A program made the position numbers and the translations under genes. Of a DNA stretch of 64,000 nt, positions 24,119 through 37,224 are shown in pieces (the first letter of the stretch is position 1; each line of letters starts with the position of its first letter). The DNA comes from Sclerodactyla briareus. Lineage: Eukaryota > Echinodermata > Holothuroidea > Dendrochirotida > Sclerodactylidae. The notes below the pieces were generated by a model that had not been told where the DNA came from, made no database searches, and saw only the letters and a list, made by a program, of their open reading frames with translations. Where the stretch lies: assembly GCA_026419785.1 (NCBI GenBank), contig JAODTK010003998.1, positions 62,001 through 126,000 on the forward strand. The letters are read 5' to 3'.

Positions 24119-26395
24119 TGAGAAATGCCGGCTCTATTCCCATTCCATCCGCCGAGATCGGGAAATAGGAGTAGGCCGAGGTAACCTTCCATCTCAGCCT
24201 TTTCAGATCGTAAACAAGTTGTGAGAACGACAGTCCCATTCTTCTACAGCACATTAATCTCTTCCTCTAACATGACCACCAATTTCTGGGGACGTTTCCT
24301 GTCCTCCCCTCCTCTGAACCTATTGAGCCAGATCCCCGCTTCGTAGGAGTTAGTGTTACTGCTCTGTGAAGCAAAGTTTGGATCGAGATAACTGTAAAGC
24401 TCACTACCGTGCCCGAGAGATATCATCCACCCCCCAATCCTCCAGAATGGATTTCAAAAGTAAATTAGATTGAAAACGTCCAAACGTGGACTACTGATGA
24501 GGCAAAGAGTGGCAACGTTGACTTTGCTACCATCACCACTCTCTCACTCTCCCCTCCCCCTCTCTCACTCAATGTGACAGTTTGGCCAATGACAAAGAAA
24601 TATCCTGACCGGTTGGTTCCATTTGGGACGTTGGCTAGAATTCCAGAAAAGACAAGATTTCGCATCCATCATCACTGGCAAAGGCATTTATAACAGTATG
24701 AATTTCTGTCTGCCACTCCTCACAGATCAGAGTTGGCCTATTGTAGAACACCTCGTCGACACATAATAACAAGGCACTGTATCCCATTCTCGAAAACCTT
24801 CACACTCACACCCCCCACCCAGTCGTCAAACTCCCATGCCCCAACTGTACGAACTTGAAGTCCTCCATTAGACGCTAGGCGTTGTACCAGTTATTCAGAT
24901 GTAGCACGGCAAGGATTCACTGAGCCCTTGGGCTCTTGTTATTATCGAAGCAGAGTGGTTTGAATAGAAACATGTATGAGAGATTAATTGACATATTGAA
25001 TGTCCCATCAATAACGTTCATAAAGTATAGTCATATTCACACAATTGGGCTTTAAATAAAAACGGATTTCGTTCAACATGCCCTGCAAGGTTATGTCGTG
25101 TACGTTTTATAATGAAAATCCTTCACCACGCTGGATGTCCTGCGTGTCCAATTGCACAGATTTCTTCTGCATCGTTAATCAGTTCACCCACAAAAAGGGC
25201 ATCTATCATCCTACGCCTAATATCATTGCACATGTGTCTTCTTCCTTTATATGGAATCTGCGTACAGAGCTACTTGAACAGACACAGGGCCACATCACAA
25301 CGATTACAATTTCATCTTCATCACCGTAGACAACGAAAAATTGGTGTTCTAGATGAACTATTATATTCACCTTGGTGAATGATATACATTAATGTGTGGT
25401 GTGTGTGTCTGCGAGTTATCACTGTAAATATCATTTTGTCGTGAACGAGCTGTCACTTTTCCGTTTCCTATCCAAATGACGACCATTTGGTTTCGAGTGA
25501 TTATGGAGAGAGTTACGATATTACGAAATCTGTGGGCTTTTCTGTGGGGAAGGTTGGGGGAAAGCGGGTGGGTTACTTTTTCATTGATCTTAGTCTCTAC
25601 CGTCCAGGGTTGAGTGAAAATGTTTGAAGAGTCTGTTCTTATCCCCTCGCAGTGGCACCAGTTACTCCGTGTCGTGCTAGCCCGAGGTCGTTGGACGTTA
25701 GAGCTGGTGGGGGTTAATGGTATCTGGGCAGAGGGACGTAACTCCGAATGTTCATCCTCATTGTGCCTAGTACTATAGTCCACTGCGGGAATTATAAAGA
25801 ATAGTTACCTTTTTCGTGTATGATACAGAATACCCTTCTCGTCGGATGATTACATCGGTTCACCGCCGTCCGTCATGTAGAGTGAGAGTGGTGGGGGAAG
25901 GGGGGAGGGGGGTAGGTGGATCTTCGCCATTTTGAGGTCAACTAATATTTTTTTAAGTTCATTGTAAGGATTTTCGACATTTTTAATGACGATCTAATAA
26001 TCTCATTGAATCAGATACCTTTCCCCCTTTCAGAAATCAAAGACGTAGACCTGTTATTCATCCACAGATTCCAACCGTATAACTCATGAAATACATAACG
26101 CATTAACTACTGTTAGCGGTTCTAGCACTGTCATCAATTGTTCTCGTTCTAGCAACCCCCACTTGTCACATGTTTCGTGCCCATGATCTGCCATCCACTT
26201 GTTACCATTACCCCTCTTCGTTATTTTTATGTATTACGACAATATTATCTTCCTAGAATAATGTGAAGGAAACGTAAACGCATACGTGATATCTTAATGA
26301 CCACTATCGCCAACGCTTCCGTCTATCTCGGTATAGTGAATGCCTAACTGTTCTTCAGTTTAGAAATAATACACTGATACCAGATTAGGCAGACG
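24119..26395. other. Unassigned DNA
   Basis: The longest frame is 138 codons on the minus strand (25,367-25,783), beginning MDYSTRHNEDEHSE, with no motif that I recognise and with overlapping short frames. No element structure is visible. Confidence 0.3.
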
Positions 26396-28530
26396 TGCGG
26401 AGCGACTGGCAACGTAATGGCTATAGCAATAGCGTCTGCTCATTTGGTTGTTCTTCCTGTACTTCCGTATTCGCTTGCCATCAATATGTATGCCAATGGT
26501 GATTACCGACGGTTCCATTGAGTACCCGCCTCAAGCGTTCGGGAGAATCGTAACTAAGATGATAGGCCTGCCGGTGGAAGTAGCTGCTTCGCCGTCTGGG
26601 GTGACAAGAACAATAGGACAAAGTATGCTGGAGTAGATTGTGTCAGGTGACAGAATTGCAGCGAGAAATTAGGTTTGTGTGTCAGCTAACCATCTCCCTT
26701 CCCGACGCTAAAACGGCGAAGTGCAGCAACATGACCCATTGACCGAGTCGTGTCCAATGTTTGATGTATACCGTACGGAGGAGCTTGGTATCTGCGGGTA
26801 CTTAGCCCAAGTCTTTTCGTTTGTTCATCCGGATTTAGCATTGCATAAAGGCTCAATTGATACATCAAAGGAAGGAGTATCGATAAATAGCGGAGGTCAT
26901 TAGGTAGAACAATTGTATTATTCTAGGCATAACATGTAAATTGGTCATAGCGTCATAGCATGTTTGTAGTGAACGGGTGATTCTAGGCGATCATCACATA
27001 TCCACCGATTGGAGAAACGTTGAAGAAAAGGGTGATTTTAAACACACCACATCCATCATAGCGCTATTACACTGATTGTCGCTGTGATACAAGGAGGGTG
27101 ATGGCTTTCCCACCGAGGCGAAGGCGAATGAATCCAACGTGCACGTTGGTACCGTTGGGCTTTGTACCGTGAGGAATTTTGCAAGACCCTCACGTATGGT
27201 GATCTAAATGGTTGGTATTGCATTTCTGGTGGCTGAATGCCTGTGTGTTTGTGGAGCAAACCCCGGTGAAAAGGTTCCTAGATTCCGTAACATACAACCA
27301 AAGATGATCTGGGCTCCTACCAGGTAGTCTTTGAGTTTCTGCATGGACGACTGGTAAAAGAAAGCTTTTATTGTTCCAATCTGAAAAGGGAAGAGTGATT
27401 GCTAGCTGCTATTACGTAAAAGGACACACGTGTACGGCCACACGCCTTCCCCTGAATTGGGTCTCTCCTGCAAAGTCTCTTCTGCTAGGGTCGTATTGAA
27501 TAGGAGTTTGGTAGAGCATTCCTTGTAGCTTTCTCATCGTTTCCTTCCGCAATGCTTCAGTGGGGCTCTCCTGTGTGCAGCAGTTTGTGGTACCAGGCAT
27601 GCTTGTTCCACTTACTATCTTCGTCGAACACCAGAACTGAATCTATTGTAAAGTGGTGTGGCGGGTATTGCCAGAGACTGCGTCTTTTTTGTTTCAGGGT
27701 GAGGCAGGAGGTGCACACTAGCTTCACGACTTTCCAGCACTTGTATGGATTGGATTATGGGGAAGGTTACGATTAGCACGGATTGTGGTGTTTTGTTTAG
27801 TAAAGTTAAATTCTCTAACCCGGATTTTGCAGGTGATGCGACAGTAAAACTTTTTCGGCTGTGATTCTAACGTTGGGAGCCATTGAAACACTTAGTCGAC
27901 GGGTTAATACGCTGGGACTCTCGGTCATGTGACAGTGACGGAGGCCAAATTGGGATCCAGCTCTTTCGTGGTACTTTGGACATTGTTGTTAAATCGTAGA
28001 GGTCACTGACATTGACACTGTATCGTTCGAGTTATCTAGACGTCAAATGCTTGTGAATGGTGTACCTGTCAACTAGCCTGTAGCGCCCAATCTTTGTATC
28101 GCTAGCAGCATTGTGATTCCAATCCGGTCGTTTTCTCGTGGGCTGTGGGGACTCGTTCCCAGTTTGACTGCTACAATTCGTGCATCATTGGCCTCCGGCG
28201 ACCTCTACATTTTGCTCTTCGAAATCTTTGCGGATGTGGTGCTTCTAGTAGACAGGGCTGTGGCAGGTTTGTATTGCCTAATTTAGGGTTCGGCCAACTG
28301 CATCTTCTCTGGCACAGATGGCACGACTCCGGGCGGGCGATCCCGATCAATGTGTTCTGTCGTTACGGACCCCGGCGGGTTGAGGCCGCCGGGGCGTCCT
28401 CGTAGTTTCCATGTTTAGCGCCGCTTTGTGGGGTTCGAGAGTTGGGTTCTTACTGGGCCTGGTCGCATGCGCGGATGAGGCCGGGGGTTGGAAGCGACAG
28501 GTGGATACGTCGAGGTACCATTCATTCATG
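26396..28530. other. CpG- and GC-richer block with many short frames
   Basis: Composition rises here, peaking at 28,140-28,510 (gccgccggggcg, ggcgggcgatcccg). Frames of 60-86 codons crowd both strands, as expected from GC content or from a decayed gene. The minus strand reads plausible protein in pieces (for example NVHVGFIRLRLGGKAITLLV at about 27,095-27,155), but I cannot match these to a family. It may be an unidentified decayed element; no terminal repeats were found. Confidence 0.3.
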
Positions 28531-30320
28531 TGCTCGCATGTATGAGTGAGTGAGATAATTTCCCATAATTAAAACAAAATAGTGGATGATATTGATAACA
28601 CAGTCGCGGTCATGCACTGTTTAGTTCAAAGTTCCAGTTCTATGTAACGAGGTATTCATGTTTGATTTGAAGATATTAAAGCATTTTCCAGCTGAGTTTC
28701 CACGTAAATGAAGTTCAGAAATGCAAGTGGTGGATGGAGAAAACTAACTGCAACAGTGTTTCGAAACAAATCCATTGTCAATATCTCTTCTCAAATTACC
28801 AGACGTGATATGTCTACCATTTTTGCTCGACATCAATCCGTTTATTACAAAACCATGAGTTGTCATCACGTTGAAGGTGCTCTGCCATCGCTTTGTTTAA
28901 ATAGCCCGAATGTTTTTTTTTTAGTGTTTACTCATATTAACGTTGGATACACAAAGTACACCAAGCACAAACGGCGAGATAACATTGCCTTCTGACAAGT
29001 ACTATAGAGATAGTTTGATAATGGCATCAGTCAACTCAAGCCGTAGGAATGTAAGCCAGCAGGACCGGGGGAGAAGCGGGTAGTGTGACATCTACAGATC
29101 GCTGTCCCAAGAAGGGGTCACCATTCCGATAGTCGTCGGATAGTTTATTACCCTCAACTGCAACCTGGTGCAAAATTCATCATCATGTTGAGGTCGAGAA
29201 GTGTCAGTTGACATGAATAGTTCAAGCGACTCGACACGATCGCACGCAAATATCACTAATGGGCGAATCGACGTCAGAAGTACATACGTACAATTGTTGA
29301 AATAATCAATTGCCTTCCGCAAGACATGAATAATGAGTGGCAGCCATAGTTAGGGCAGACAAAATAACACCCTCTCTCAGTACGCGTTTGTGTGACGGTC
29401 TATCCACACCCACAGGGAGTCACGTCGTGTATGTTCCCTCTAACACAATTCAGATCAGTCCTAGGAATGTGAATAGTGGTCGAGAAGCCCAATTTGAGAA
29501 GTGAGAGCACTTGTCGTCTAATGAGCATACATAGTATACGGAAACTACATCTCTGGACCTAGCCTCCAGGGGAGTAAAATAACACGCTTCTTCCGGAAGT
29601 GGAATATGGTCGTGAAAAACGGTGATGGAACTTAAAACAACGTAGGTTAACACTTGAGAGGAGATTCAGCTAAGGCAAGGCAAGAGAAAACCCTTAAAGA
29701 CGCTTCTCTTTTTGCGTAATCGGTCCAAGCATAGTTATACTATGGCCGACTCAGGTGTTGTAAGTTAGCAGGCCTCACAGCCTGCTTTACACTCTACCGA
29801 AGAAATAATGCTTCAATGAAGAACATATCAGAGGAGATCATGAATATCTGTGGGGATTTTACAAACGTATCGAGACGGAGTTCAATCGCCCTGTAGAAAT
29901 GTGTAGGCAACAAAGTGGAGATTGGAGTACAATGAGGAAGTGCGCTCGCAGAAAATTAAGCATTTGGAGCGTAGATGTGATCAGTTAGAAGAAACAATTT
30001 GAGATCAAGCAGCCCGTTCAATAATACTCAGGACAGGTTCTTAATAAGAACGATATCATAATCTGATAATGGTTGTCTCCCAGAGAAGGTTAGAACTGTC
30101 TTGAAATTGCTAATATGGACTTCCGCAAATTTGGAGATCCTGTTGTCAAAATCGGACAAGCCCATGGAGACGGTAAGCCCAATTTTGCTCGTCCTCGGCA
30201 TATTCTGGTTATGCTTGGATCCACACGACAACTGGGAGTTCTGAAGTACAGGCGTCAAACGTTGAGTAACGAATCATGTTTTTATGATGGACGACCTTCC
30301 AGAGATCACCTTCGGGAGAA
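28531..30320. other. Unassigned DNA
   Basis: A 95-codon plus frame with ATG (28,708-28,995) and several 60-84 codon frames, none recognised. Confidence 0.35.
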
Positions 30321-30322
30321 GA

Positions 30323-30534
30323 GGAAGTATGGTCGTCAGGTTTCCAATCTTTACACACTGCAGGGGTGATTGAAGTTTCATTGCTGGCGAAATGCTGCGG
30401 GTAATCCGTACATCTTTGACCCCACCTGGAGGAAGTATGGTCGTCAGGTTTCCAATCTTTACACACTGCAGGGGGAAGTTTCTTGTCTGGCGAAAATGCT
30501 GGCGTGTAATCCCGTAACATCTTTGACCCCACCT
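30323..30534 (+). repeat. 108-bp tandem duplication
   Basis: ggaagtatggtcgtcaggtt begins at 30,323 and again at 30,431, and both units end in catctttgaccccacct. Unit 1 is 108 bases and unit 2 about 104; they differ by a few indels in the middle. The duplicated CKDWKPDDHTSS in the 140-codon minus frame (30,209-30,631) comes from this repeat. Confidence 0.9.
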
Positions 30535-33090
30535 CGACAGCATAACTGTATTTTGTAACTCTTTTGTCTTGATTATTGCACTTCTTAAGGGTGTTCGTCA
30601 AGGTTGTCCATCGTACTTCTGACATATTCATTTAATAATCTTAACTCAATAACCTATGCGTTTTCGAGTCGAACGAGACGTTAAAATGTCCCATATGCAA
30701 AGAGATAACGGTCATCAAAACTGATGGTTCCTTTGAATCCCTTTCTGAAATAATTCTATGCTGCAAACTTTTCATTCAGCTTCTGGTGTTCGGGTGAATT
30801 TACATAAATATTGTTTTTTTCCTTATTATGTCCAGTTGTAACTAAGTATCCAAACTACTTCAATAATTTTGCTTCCGAAGAAGATGTTTCCCTTCCCGCC
30901 TAATTTACGCCCCAAACTCCACGCATAAAAAAAAACTCACAGTTCAAGTCTGTTTCCTTTTCCTCGCGAGAAACTGTTTTTTATTAAAACATATGCAATA
31001 TCACAGTTTGGTATGAATATGACAGTTTTTATCTCTCTACTCCTCCGCCATCCTTTTTCTCCCAATTGAATAAACGATTCTATAGTTTATTCGCAATAAC
31101 TAGCGGGAAAAATCAAGCGTACGTTTCTAATAAACGTAAGGAAAACGGTTGTTGAGATGATCGATAGTTCTACTCTTTGCTCAACAAAACAAAATTTGGA
31201 ACGACTTGGATGTAAGGTGTTTTTACTGACAATTGCCATCGACGCTTTAAATTGTTGTTCTGTGTTGCTCTTAAAATATATGATGGCGCAATTTTTTTTT
31301 TCCACGTATTTTGCGAAAGGAGATTTTATTACAACCAATTACTTTATGAATCGATTCGTGATGCTTGGTCGGATGTCCACTACTTCCTACCGGGTTCGAT
31401 ACCTCGATCGGTAGTTGTAGCCTAATAACTACTGCCACTGTCTAATATACAAATCAAATGATCTATGCAATGGGTTGAAACGCACAATGCGGATCGAATA
31501 TCACATATTTTGTTAGGGTCTAGGACCGAACAACTCGTATGAAAATTTCATAACACGTCATGGTTTATTGAGGTATTCCCCATTTCTTATTATAACCGGT
31601 ATAGTTTTTCCGCAATTCATGACATTGGTTAAAGAAATGTACTAACTGTGAATCCTCAATGAAAATGAACGAAATTTATCAAAATTCTCTTCTGTTCATT
31701 GATTGAATATTCAAATACCTCACATATATTACTAAAGAGAGAGTCTCTACCCCGTGCGGTTGTCAGGTGGCAACATTTGTAATCTGGAAAAGGCAGGCGT
31801 TCAGCTGGCAGGAAATTTTACTTCATTAACGTCGTTCGTGACAGAAAACAATTTTTTCAGTTTTCGTTTTTTATTTATAGAATTCTGGGGTCAATGAATT
31901 CTTTTCCGAAATAAGTTGATTGATTCTCCTTCTTGTGTTAACGGAAATGAGTCATTAGATCAGTTATTACCTTCAAATTTTTGGGCTGGTGAATGAACCT
32001 TACTCCATTACTGAATTTAGCCCGATTGGTTTCATAGAAAATTCAAAGCATCCTACTTATGCCATCGTTATATAATTTCCGGAATTTGTTCTGTTATAAT
32101 TTGTATTTTACCCTATTATTAGGAAGACATACGTGATTCATTATACATAGTAATAATAAAATGAGATGGGAACAATATCGAACATAATGTGGTGTTTGTG
32201 TGAGTAATTGCAAGATGTTAGTAGTATTGGCAGTAATTGTGTTTTATCAAGTTCTAATGGCCGTACGATCGGGTATAATTATTATTTGAATGCGGGCGGG
32301 GGAGATTCTTGTTGATTGATGGCGACATGGGTTACCCTCCCTAAAATTGTGTGATTTCATTGGAACCGATCAGTGTACGTCATATAGGTCTACGAAATTA
32401 TTATTGCTGCTGCAATGGTCAGGTTCAGTCATGAGGCGAGGGGGGGGGGTGGAATGTGGCTGATTCCCCCCCGTTCGTATTGCTAACACCTCGATCACAT
32501 TTGGTTAAATTTGATCATAACTGGTAGAAATTTGAAGAAAAAAATCACTTGCTCTCTCCTGATTATTGTCTCTGAGTTTGTTCTTGGCTTTCTGTAATGA
32601 ATTTTTGTGCTCGTCCACCTGGATGTGTCTCCTCCCGGCAGTCATTGAACTAGGACAGGGCCCCCCCCTTCCTGCATGCCAACACATTATCCTTATTTTC
32701 CTATATGTGTTCGCTATATGTTAACTAGCTCTATTGCAACAGTGCCATTTCTGCGAAGAAAAATACGTGATTGGTCTGTAAACTTACAGTGTGCGAACCA
32801 CTCCTCGAATGATGAAGGTCACGGTGTAATTACCGTATTCGGACCGCGCTGCTGGCTACATATGGTGATAATCGTCTATTCACTACAGATCTCACCATGA
32901 AAGCAATTACCTGATTACGTCTTGACAGGGTCTCCACTAGGTATGACGCCTGTCCACTTCCAGAAGATACAATATTTGAATGTTCTCCACTTACTACACA
33001 AATCATGCACCAGTCATCGCCATCCAACACCAGTGCGATCATCAAAGTAAAGATGGCGTCATCGTGGCAAGCGTAGAAAACTGTTAAATC
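30535..33090. other. Unassigned AT-rich DNA
   Basis: No frame above about 85 codons until 32,830-33,207 (125 codons, minus), which is mostly antisense to the start of the L2-type relic. A short poly-G run (about 10) lies near 32,440. Nothing else is visible. Confidence 0.35.
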
Positions 33091-33093
33091 ACC

Positions 33094-34390
33094 ATGGTGT
33101 TTATGATTTTCGCCCTCGTCAATCAAACCCACATGACACTGAATTCGTATCAACAAATGCAATCGGAATTCTATATGTCGACGGGAAAGTGGGTCCGCAG
33201 TGACCATCGTGATGCTACGACGTCAGGGACATCTGCTCTACCAGGTTTGTGCGTTCATCAAGTCCCACGAAGGAATATAACTGGTGGCGGGTGTTCATAC
33301 TGCTGCGTAACACCTACACTGTCAAGGAGGGACCACAGAAGTTGTAGCCTTATTTGAGCTCATGAACAACATAATTATTGGACAATCGGTTACCCCATTG
33401 AAACCAGTTGTTGTATATCGACCGCAGCTGGTCAAGAAAAAACGATCCACCATACTGCCTTCCTACGTGACTCTCCTGACCCCATGGTAACCCTGTGCAC
33501 ATATCGTGATATTGTTCTCATCGCTGGAGATGTCAATTCCCATCAACGACATTATATACTCATCCAGTCTAAAACAACATGTTTAGGCTCCGACCCACCG
33601 CTACGGGAACACCTTGGATCTGACCATCACGGATAGCGGGGAGGAAGGTCTAGGAGTGCGACTTGACTACTCAGCAGCGTTCGACACGATCAATCATAAT
33701 AATTATAAATACCCTTTCATCGTCTGGAACATAGATTTGGTATCTGTGACATTGCCCTACAACTGGTTCCGGTCTTAACAATGACGGACAACTCGTGGTT
33801 CGTTACATGCAAGGTTCTTCTCCCCATGTCCGTTCTCCCCCATGTCCTCATTGGTGGACCAGGAGGCTCTGTGATTAGCCCTACGATCATCTATGTCATG
33901 TACATGAGGTTGGTCGGATACGAACCATCTTGACAAACAAACTACAGAGAAACTTGTACATGCATTCATGACTGTAGTGGTATGCTGTCAGGTTCCCCCG
34001 AATATCAGCCATTGAGCTTCAACGTATCCAGCAGTCGTCGAAACTGGTTGTTCATCGCATTCTGTTAAACAACGCAGCAAAGCACCTACAAACTAATTCT
34101 TCCATCCAACTGGCCCTTGTTACCCTGATGAGGAACTTACTCTAAGGTACTATCCGGTCAGAAATCTCAGTTCAAGTTTCAACCAATGCTTGTTACCGCT
34201 TCTGTTTCTAACAAGAAGAAGGTCCTTCAAATACTACTCCCTTTTCCAACAGCCTGCCTGAACCGCCTGCCTGATCACTAGATGCACAGACTATCGAGAA
34301 CATCCTCTTACTAGTTTCTCTGCTTTGTTTTATGTTTTCTGTTTTGTCATATTTATGAGAGTTCATTGTGTATCGCGCTCCTTAAAACCG
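33094..34390 (+). pseudogene. Deleted, frameshifted L2-type non-LTR retrotransposon (endonuclease plus RT)
   Basis: A relic of an ORF2 protein whose APE-type endonuclease nicks target DNA and whose RT copies the element. In order: VPRRNITGGGC (about 33,262-33,294), VVALFELMNN and VVVYRP (33,341-33,420), VLIAGDVNSH (33,511-33,543; family GDFN), HRYGNTLDLTITD (33,596-33,634; endonuclease C-terminal block), LDYSAAFDTINH (33,662-33,697; RT catalytic Asp block), RLEHRFGI (33,721-33,744), NDGQLVV (33,780-33,800), GGPGGSVISP (33,853-33,882; family GVPQGSVLGP), EKLVHAFMT (33,947-33,973), LQRIQQSSKLVVH (about 34,017-34,055) and NSLPEPPA (about 34,238-34,262). Blocks alternate between the three frames. 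The linker after the endonuclease and the YADD region are deleted. About 1.3 kb remains of an expected ~3 kb. Confidence 0.92.
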
Positions 34391-36205
34391 TACCTATATC
34401 AAGTTAGAATGCCTGATCATGCTATCTAATTCAGCCTGTCCTTGTGATAAGTCTGCATACGCTAGTAATGATTCATCAGTTCTTCAAACGTCCACTCCTC
34501 CTGTAGAGGGATCGTGTAGGCATCTAAGCTTTCATGTAACTTTTTGTATCCCAAAATATAGGCCAACGGACTATAGCTCACGTAGTTCCTTCCTGTTAGT
34601 AATGAATTATTCAACGTTTTTTCTACGACCTCTGAGTGAGTTAAATTTAAACCTCTACTCCAGGCTAAGGTTTCCCCGATGATAAAAAGCTTTGGTGCGT
34701 CCCGTTATTAACTTACGACTTGTTGATGTGTATGTGTGTACTGGAACTAGTTGCGGCGATAGAATTTAACAAATAAACTACATTTTTACGATACGTCGGT
34801 GAACGTCCTCAAGAGGCAACTATACCACGGTGAAGGCTGCCCAAAGCGCCTCGCATATATTACGCTTGGTCATCAGTCATGGTCAACCTGAACTATACAA
34901 CCGCCTTACTTGAGTACGTCACCTCATCGTGGTACCTTTATGTCGTACGGGCGCCGCTCTGCAATCTGTAACCCCATTAGTCCCCAATTTTTATACAGGC
35001 GCGTAAAAAATACATATTCGTCCTGTTATAAAACCACTCATATCACTCAAGTTGTAGAGCCCCAAATGTACATAACAAGCTCTCTTTACTATTGTAGATT
35101 AGATGAAAAAAACCTTGCTTTACAACATAAGAACACCTAAGCAGCTTCAAAACCCGGTCTCTAATTATTTGGCCTCTCAATATATTGAAACCCGCAATCA
35201 ATTGTTTTCGCAGTCCGAAGCCCTACCGAATGAGCTATTCCGCTTCCCTGATAAATGAAATTTCATATCGGATAACATAGTACAACCACGACCACGGTAC
35301 AGACGTCTACGCTCGCTGGCAAGGATTATACCGTATAACAGGACAATGGCATGGTCAGCTCCAACTCGCGGATCGATGTGCCATGTCTCGAAAGATATCT
35401 TGGTTGGATACACTAATTCCTGCATCCCTTTATCCTAACTCCGCAACTCTAAAAAGGAAATATTAACCACAATGGAATACCACACCGACCGAAATGCCTC
35501 CGAGTAGCTGCAATCGCCAGAATGTAGACCGGCGGGAATCTAAATTCTGACGGTGGGACGTGTGGGACGTATATATATGAAAGACACTTGTTAATACAAC
35601 CAAATTTTCTTAAACAGAAATTTTCTTTTCGATATCGAGACGTGCAGTGTTGTGTTAGTTAAGTCTCAAATGAAATCCGTCATCGCGGTATAATTTCCCG
35701 CCAATGTAGGCAGTCCCATCGCGATGAGGCATCGATCTCCTCACGCCCAACTCCATGATGCGTCCATGTTCTTCATAAGAATGTACATAGGGACTCCGAA
35801 GAACCACAGAGCTCGTCAGCGAGGATTTTTTTCTTTCTTCGTCTCAAAGAATGCAGGCGGCGGTAAGTTGACTACTGCCGAAACCAACAATGTATATGAA
35901 TCCTGCTTCTCAATGGAAATGGGGTTTGGGGTTTTGATACTAAATTTGATGTTTGAAGGAATCCCATCATTGGCCCGGTGACGCCGTACCTCTGTCGTGT
36001 TTATTGCAGGAAACAACCTCTGTCATGTTACGTAAATATAGAGGATGTTGCATTCTAACGAAGATTATCTGCTCTGGTCGTAAACACATGAGCATAACAA
36101 TGAGTCAAATGAAAACACTATTCGTTTTTTTATTCCTTGACGAAGTCATAGGAATCTATGCAGTCATGCCAGTGTGTGTTTATGTGCGTATGATGTGTGT
36201 GACGC
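34391..36205. other. Unassigned CpG-rich DNA
   Basis: Several 64-87 codon frames, none recognised. CpG is frequent (about 35,200-35,560 has more than one CpG per 20 bases), in contrast to the satellite that follows. Confidence 0.35.
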
Positions 36206-36310
36206 CTGGCTTGTGAACACAATACTCGACCCCACCTGGATGGATGAAGCTCATACTTGGTACGATGGTGTGTTCCCCTGATGAGTACATGAACTATATG
36301 TTTTGGGGTC

Positions 36311-36333
36311 AGGTCAGAGGTCATCTGAGGTCA
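36311..36333 (+). promoter_or_regulatory. AGGTCA direct repeats, DR1 plus DR4 (dimer 1)
   Basis: AGGTCA at 36,311, 36,318 and 36,328, with spacers of 1 (g) and 4 (tctg) bases. This matches the consensus for nuclear-receptor heterodimer or homodimer sites (DR1: HNF4/RXR/PPAR class; DR4: TR/LXR class). Sequence match is direct; binding is only inferred. Identical modules lie at 36,619-36,641 and 37,202-37,224. Confidence 0.6.
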
Positions 36334-36618
36334 CCAGAGGATAAAGTCTGAAAATCTTGTGAACACGATAAGTCCAGAATATTCGGTCTGATCTGGTGGA
36401 AATTTGATGTGTAGCTTTCTTATGGGGAGTACAGGAACCCAATTGTTTTTTGGTATAAGTCGGAGGTGAATTTTAGTCAAAAGAGAAAAGTGGTGAGAAG
36501 ACAATGTTTAGCCATTTTAGCTTGTGAACACGATAACTCGACCCCACCTGGATGGATGAAGCTCATACTCGCTGTGTTTTTCCATGATGAGGACATGAAC
36601 CCTATTGTTTTTGGGGTC

Positions 36619-36641
36619 AGGTCAGAGGTCATCTGAGGTCA
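36619..36641 (+). promoter_or_regulatory. AGGTCA direct repeats, DR1 plus DR4 (dimer 2)
   Basis: AGGTCA at 36,619, 36,626 and 36,636 with spacers g and tctg, the same arrangement as in dimer 1. In dimer 3 the first half-site has become AGGTCC (36,894-36,899), leaving only the DR4 at 36,902-36,917. Confidence 0.6.
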
Positions 36642-37201
36642 CCAGAGGATAAAGTCTGAAAATCTTGTGAACACGATAAGTCCAAAATGGTTGGTCTGAT
36701 TCTGGTGAATTTGATGTGTAGCTTTCTTATGGGGAGTACAGGGACCCTATTGTTTTTGGTATAAGGCAGAGGGGTGAATTTTGGTCTCAAATAGAAAATT
36801 TGTGATGATAACTTGACCCCACCTGAATTGGATGAAGCTCATACTTGGTATGTGTGTTCCCCATGATGAGTACCTTACTAGATTTTTTGGGTCAGGTCCA
36901 GAGGTCATCTGAGGTCACCAGAGGATAAAGTCTGAAAATCTTGTGAACACGATAAGTCCAAAATGGTTGGTCTGATCTGTGGAAATTTGATGTGTAGCTT
37001 TCTTATGGGGAGTACAGGAACCCAATTGTTTTTTGGTATAAGTCGGAGGTGAATTTTAGTCAAAAGAGAAAAGTGGTGAGAAGACAATGTTTAGCCATTT
37101 TAGCTTGTGAACACGATAACTCGACCCCACCTGGATGGAGGAATCTCGACTTCGTATGTGTTTTTCCATGATGAGGACTGAACCCTATTGTTTTTGGGGT
37201 C

Positions 37202-37224
37202 AGGTCAGAGGTCATCTGAGGTCA
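37202..37224 (+). promoter_or_regulatory. AGGTCA direct repeats, DR1 plus DR4 (dimer 4)
   Basis: AGGTCA at 37,202, 37,209 and 37,219. The final partial dimer instead has AGGTCA at 37,472 and 37,483, a 5-base spacing (DR5, retinoic-acid-receptor class) produced by sequence change downstream. Confidence 0.6.

Noticed and set aside
25367-25783. 138-codon minus frame as a gene
   Set aside because: No motif, no splice context and overlapping frames; considered chance.
30209-30631. 140-codon minus frame with an internal repeated peptide
   Set aside because: The repeated peptide is the 108-bp tandem duplication; no domain or conservation signal.
31365-31420. B-box-like gggttcgatacc inside a small hairpin
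   Set aside because: No convincing A box or cloverleaf upstream; likely chance.
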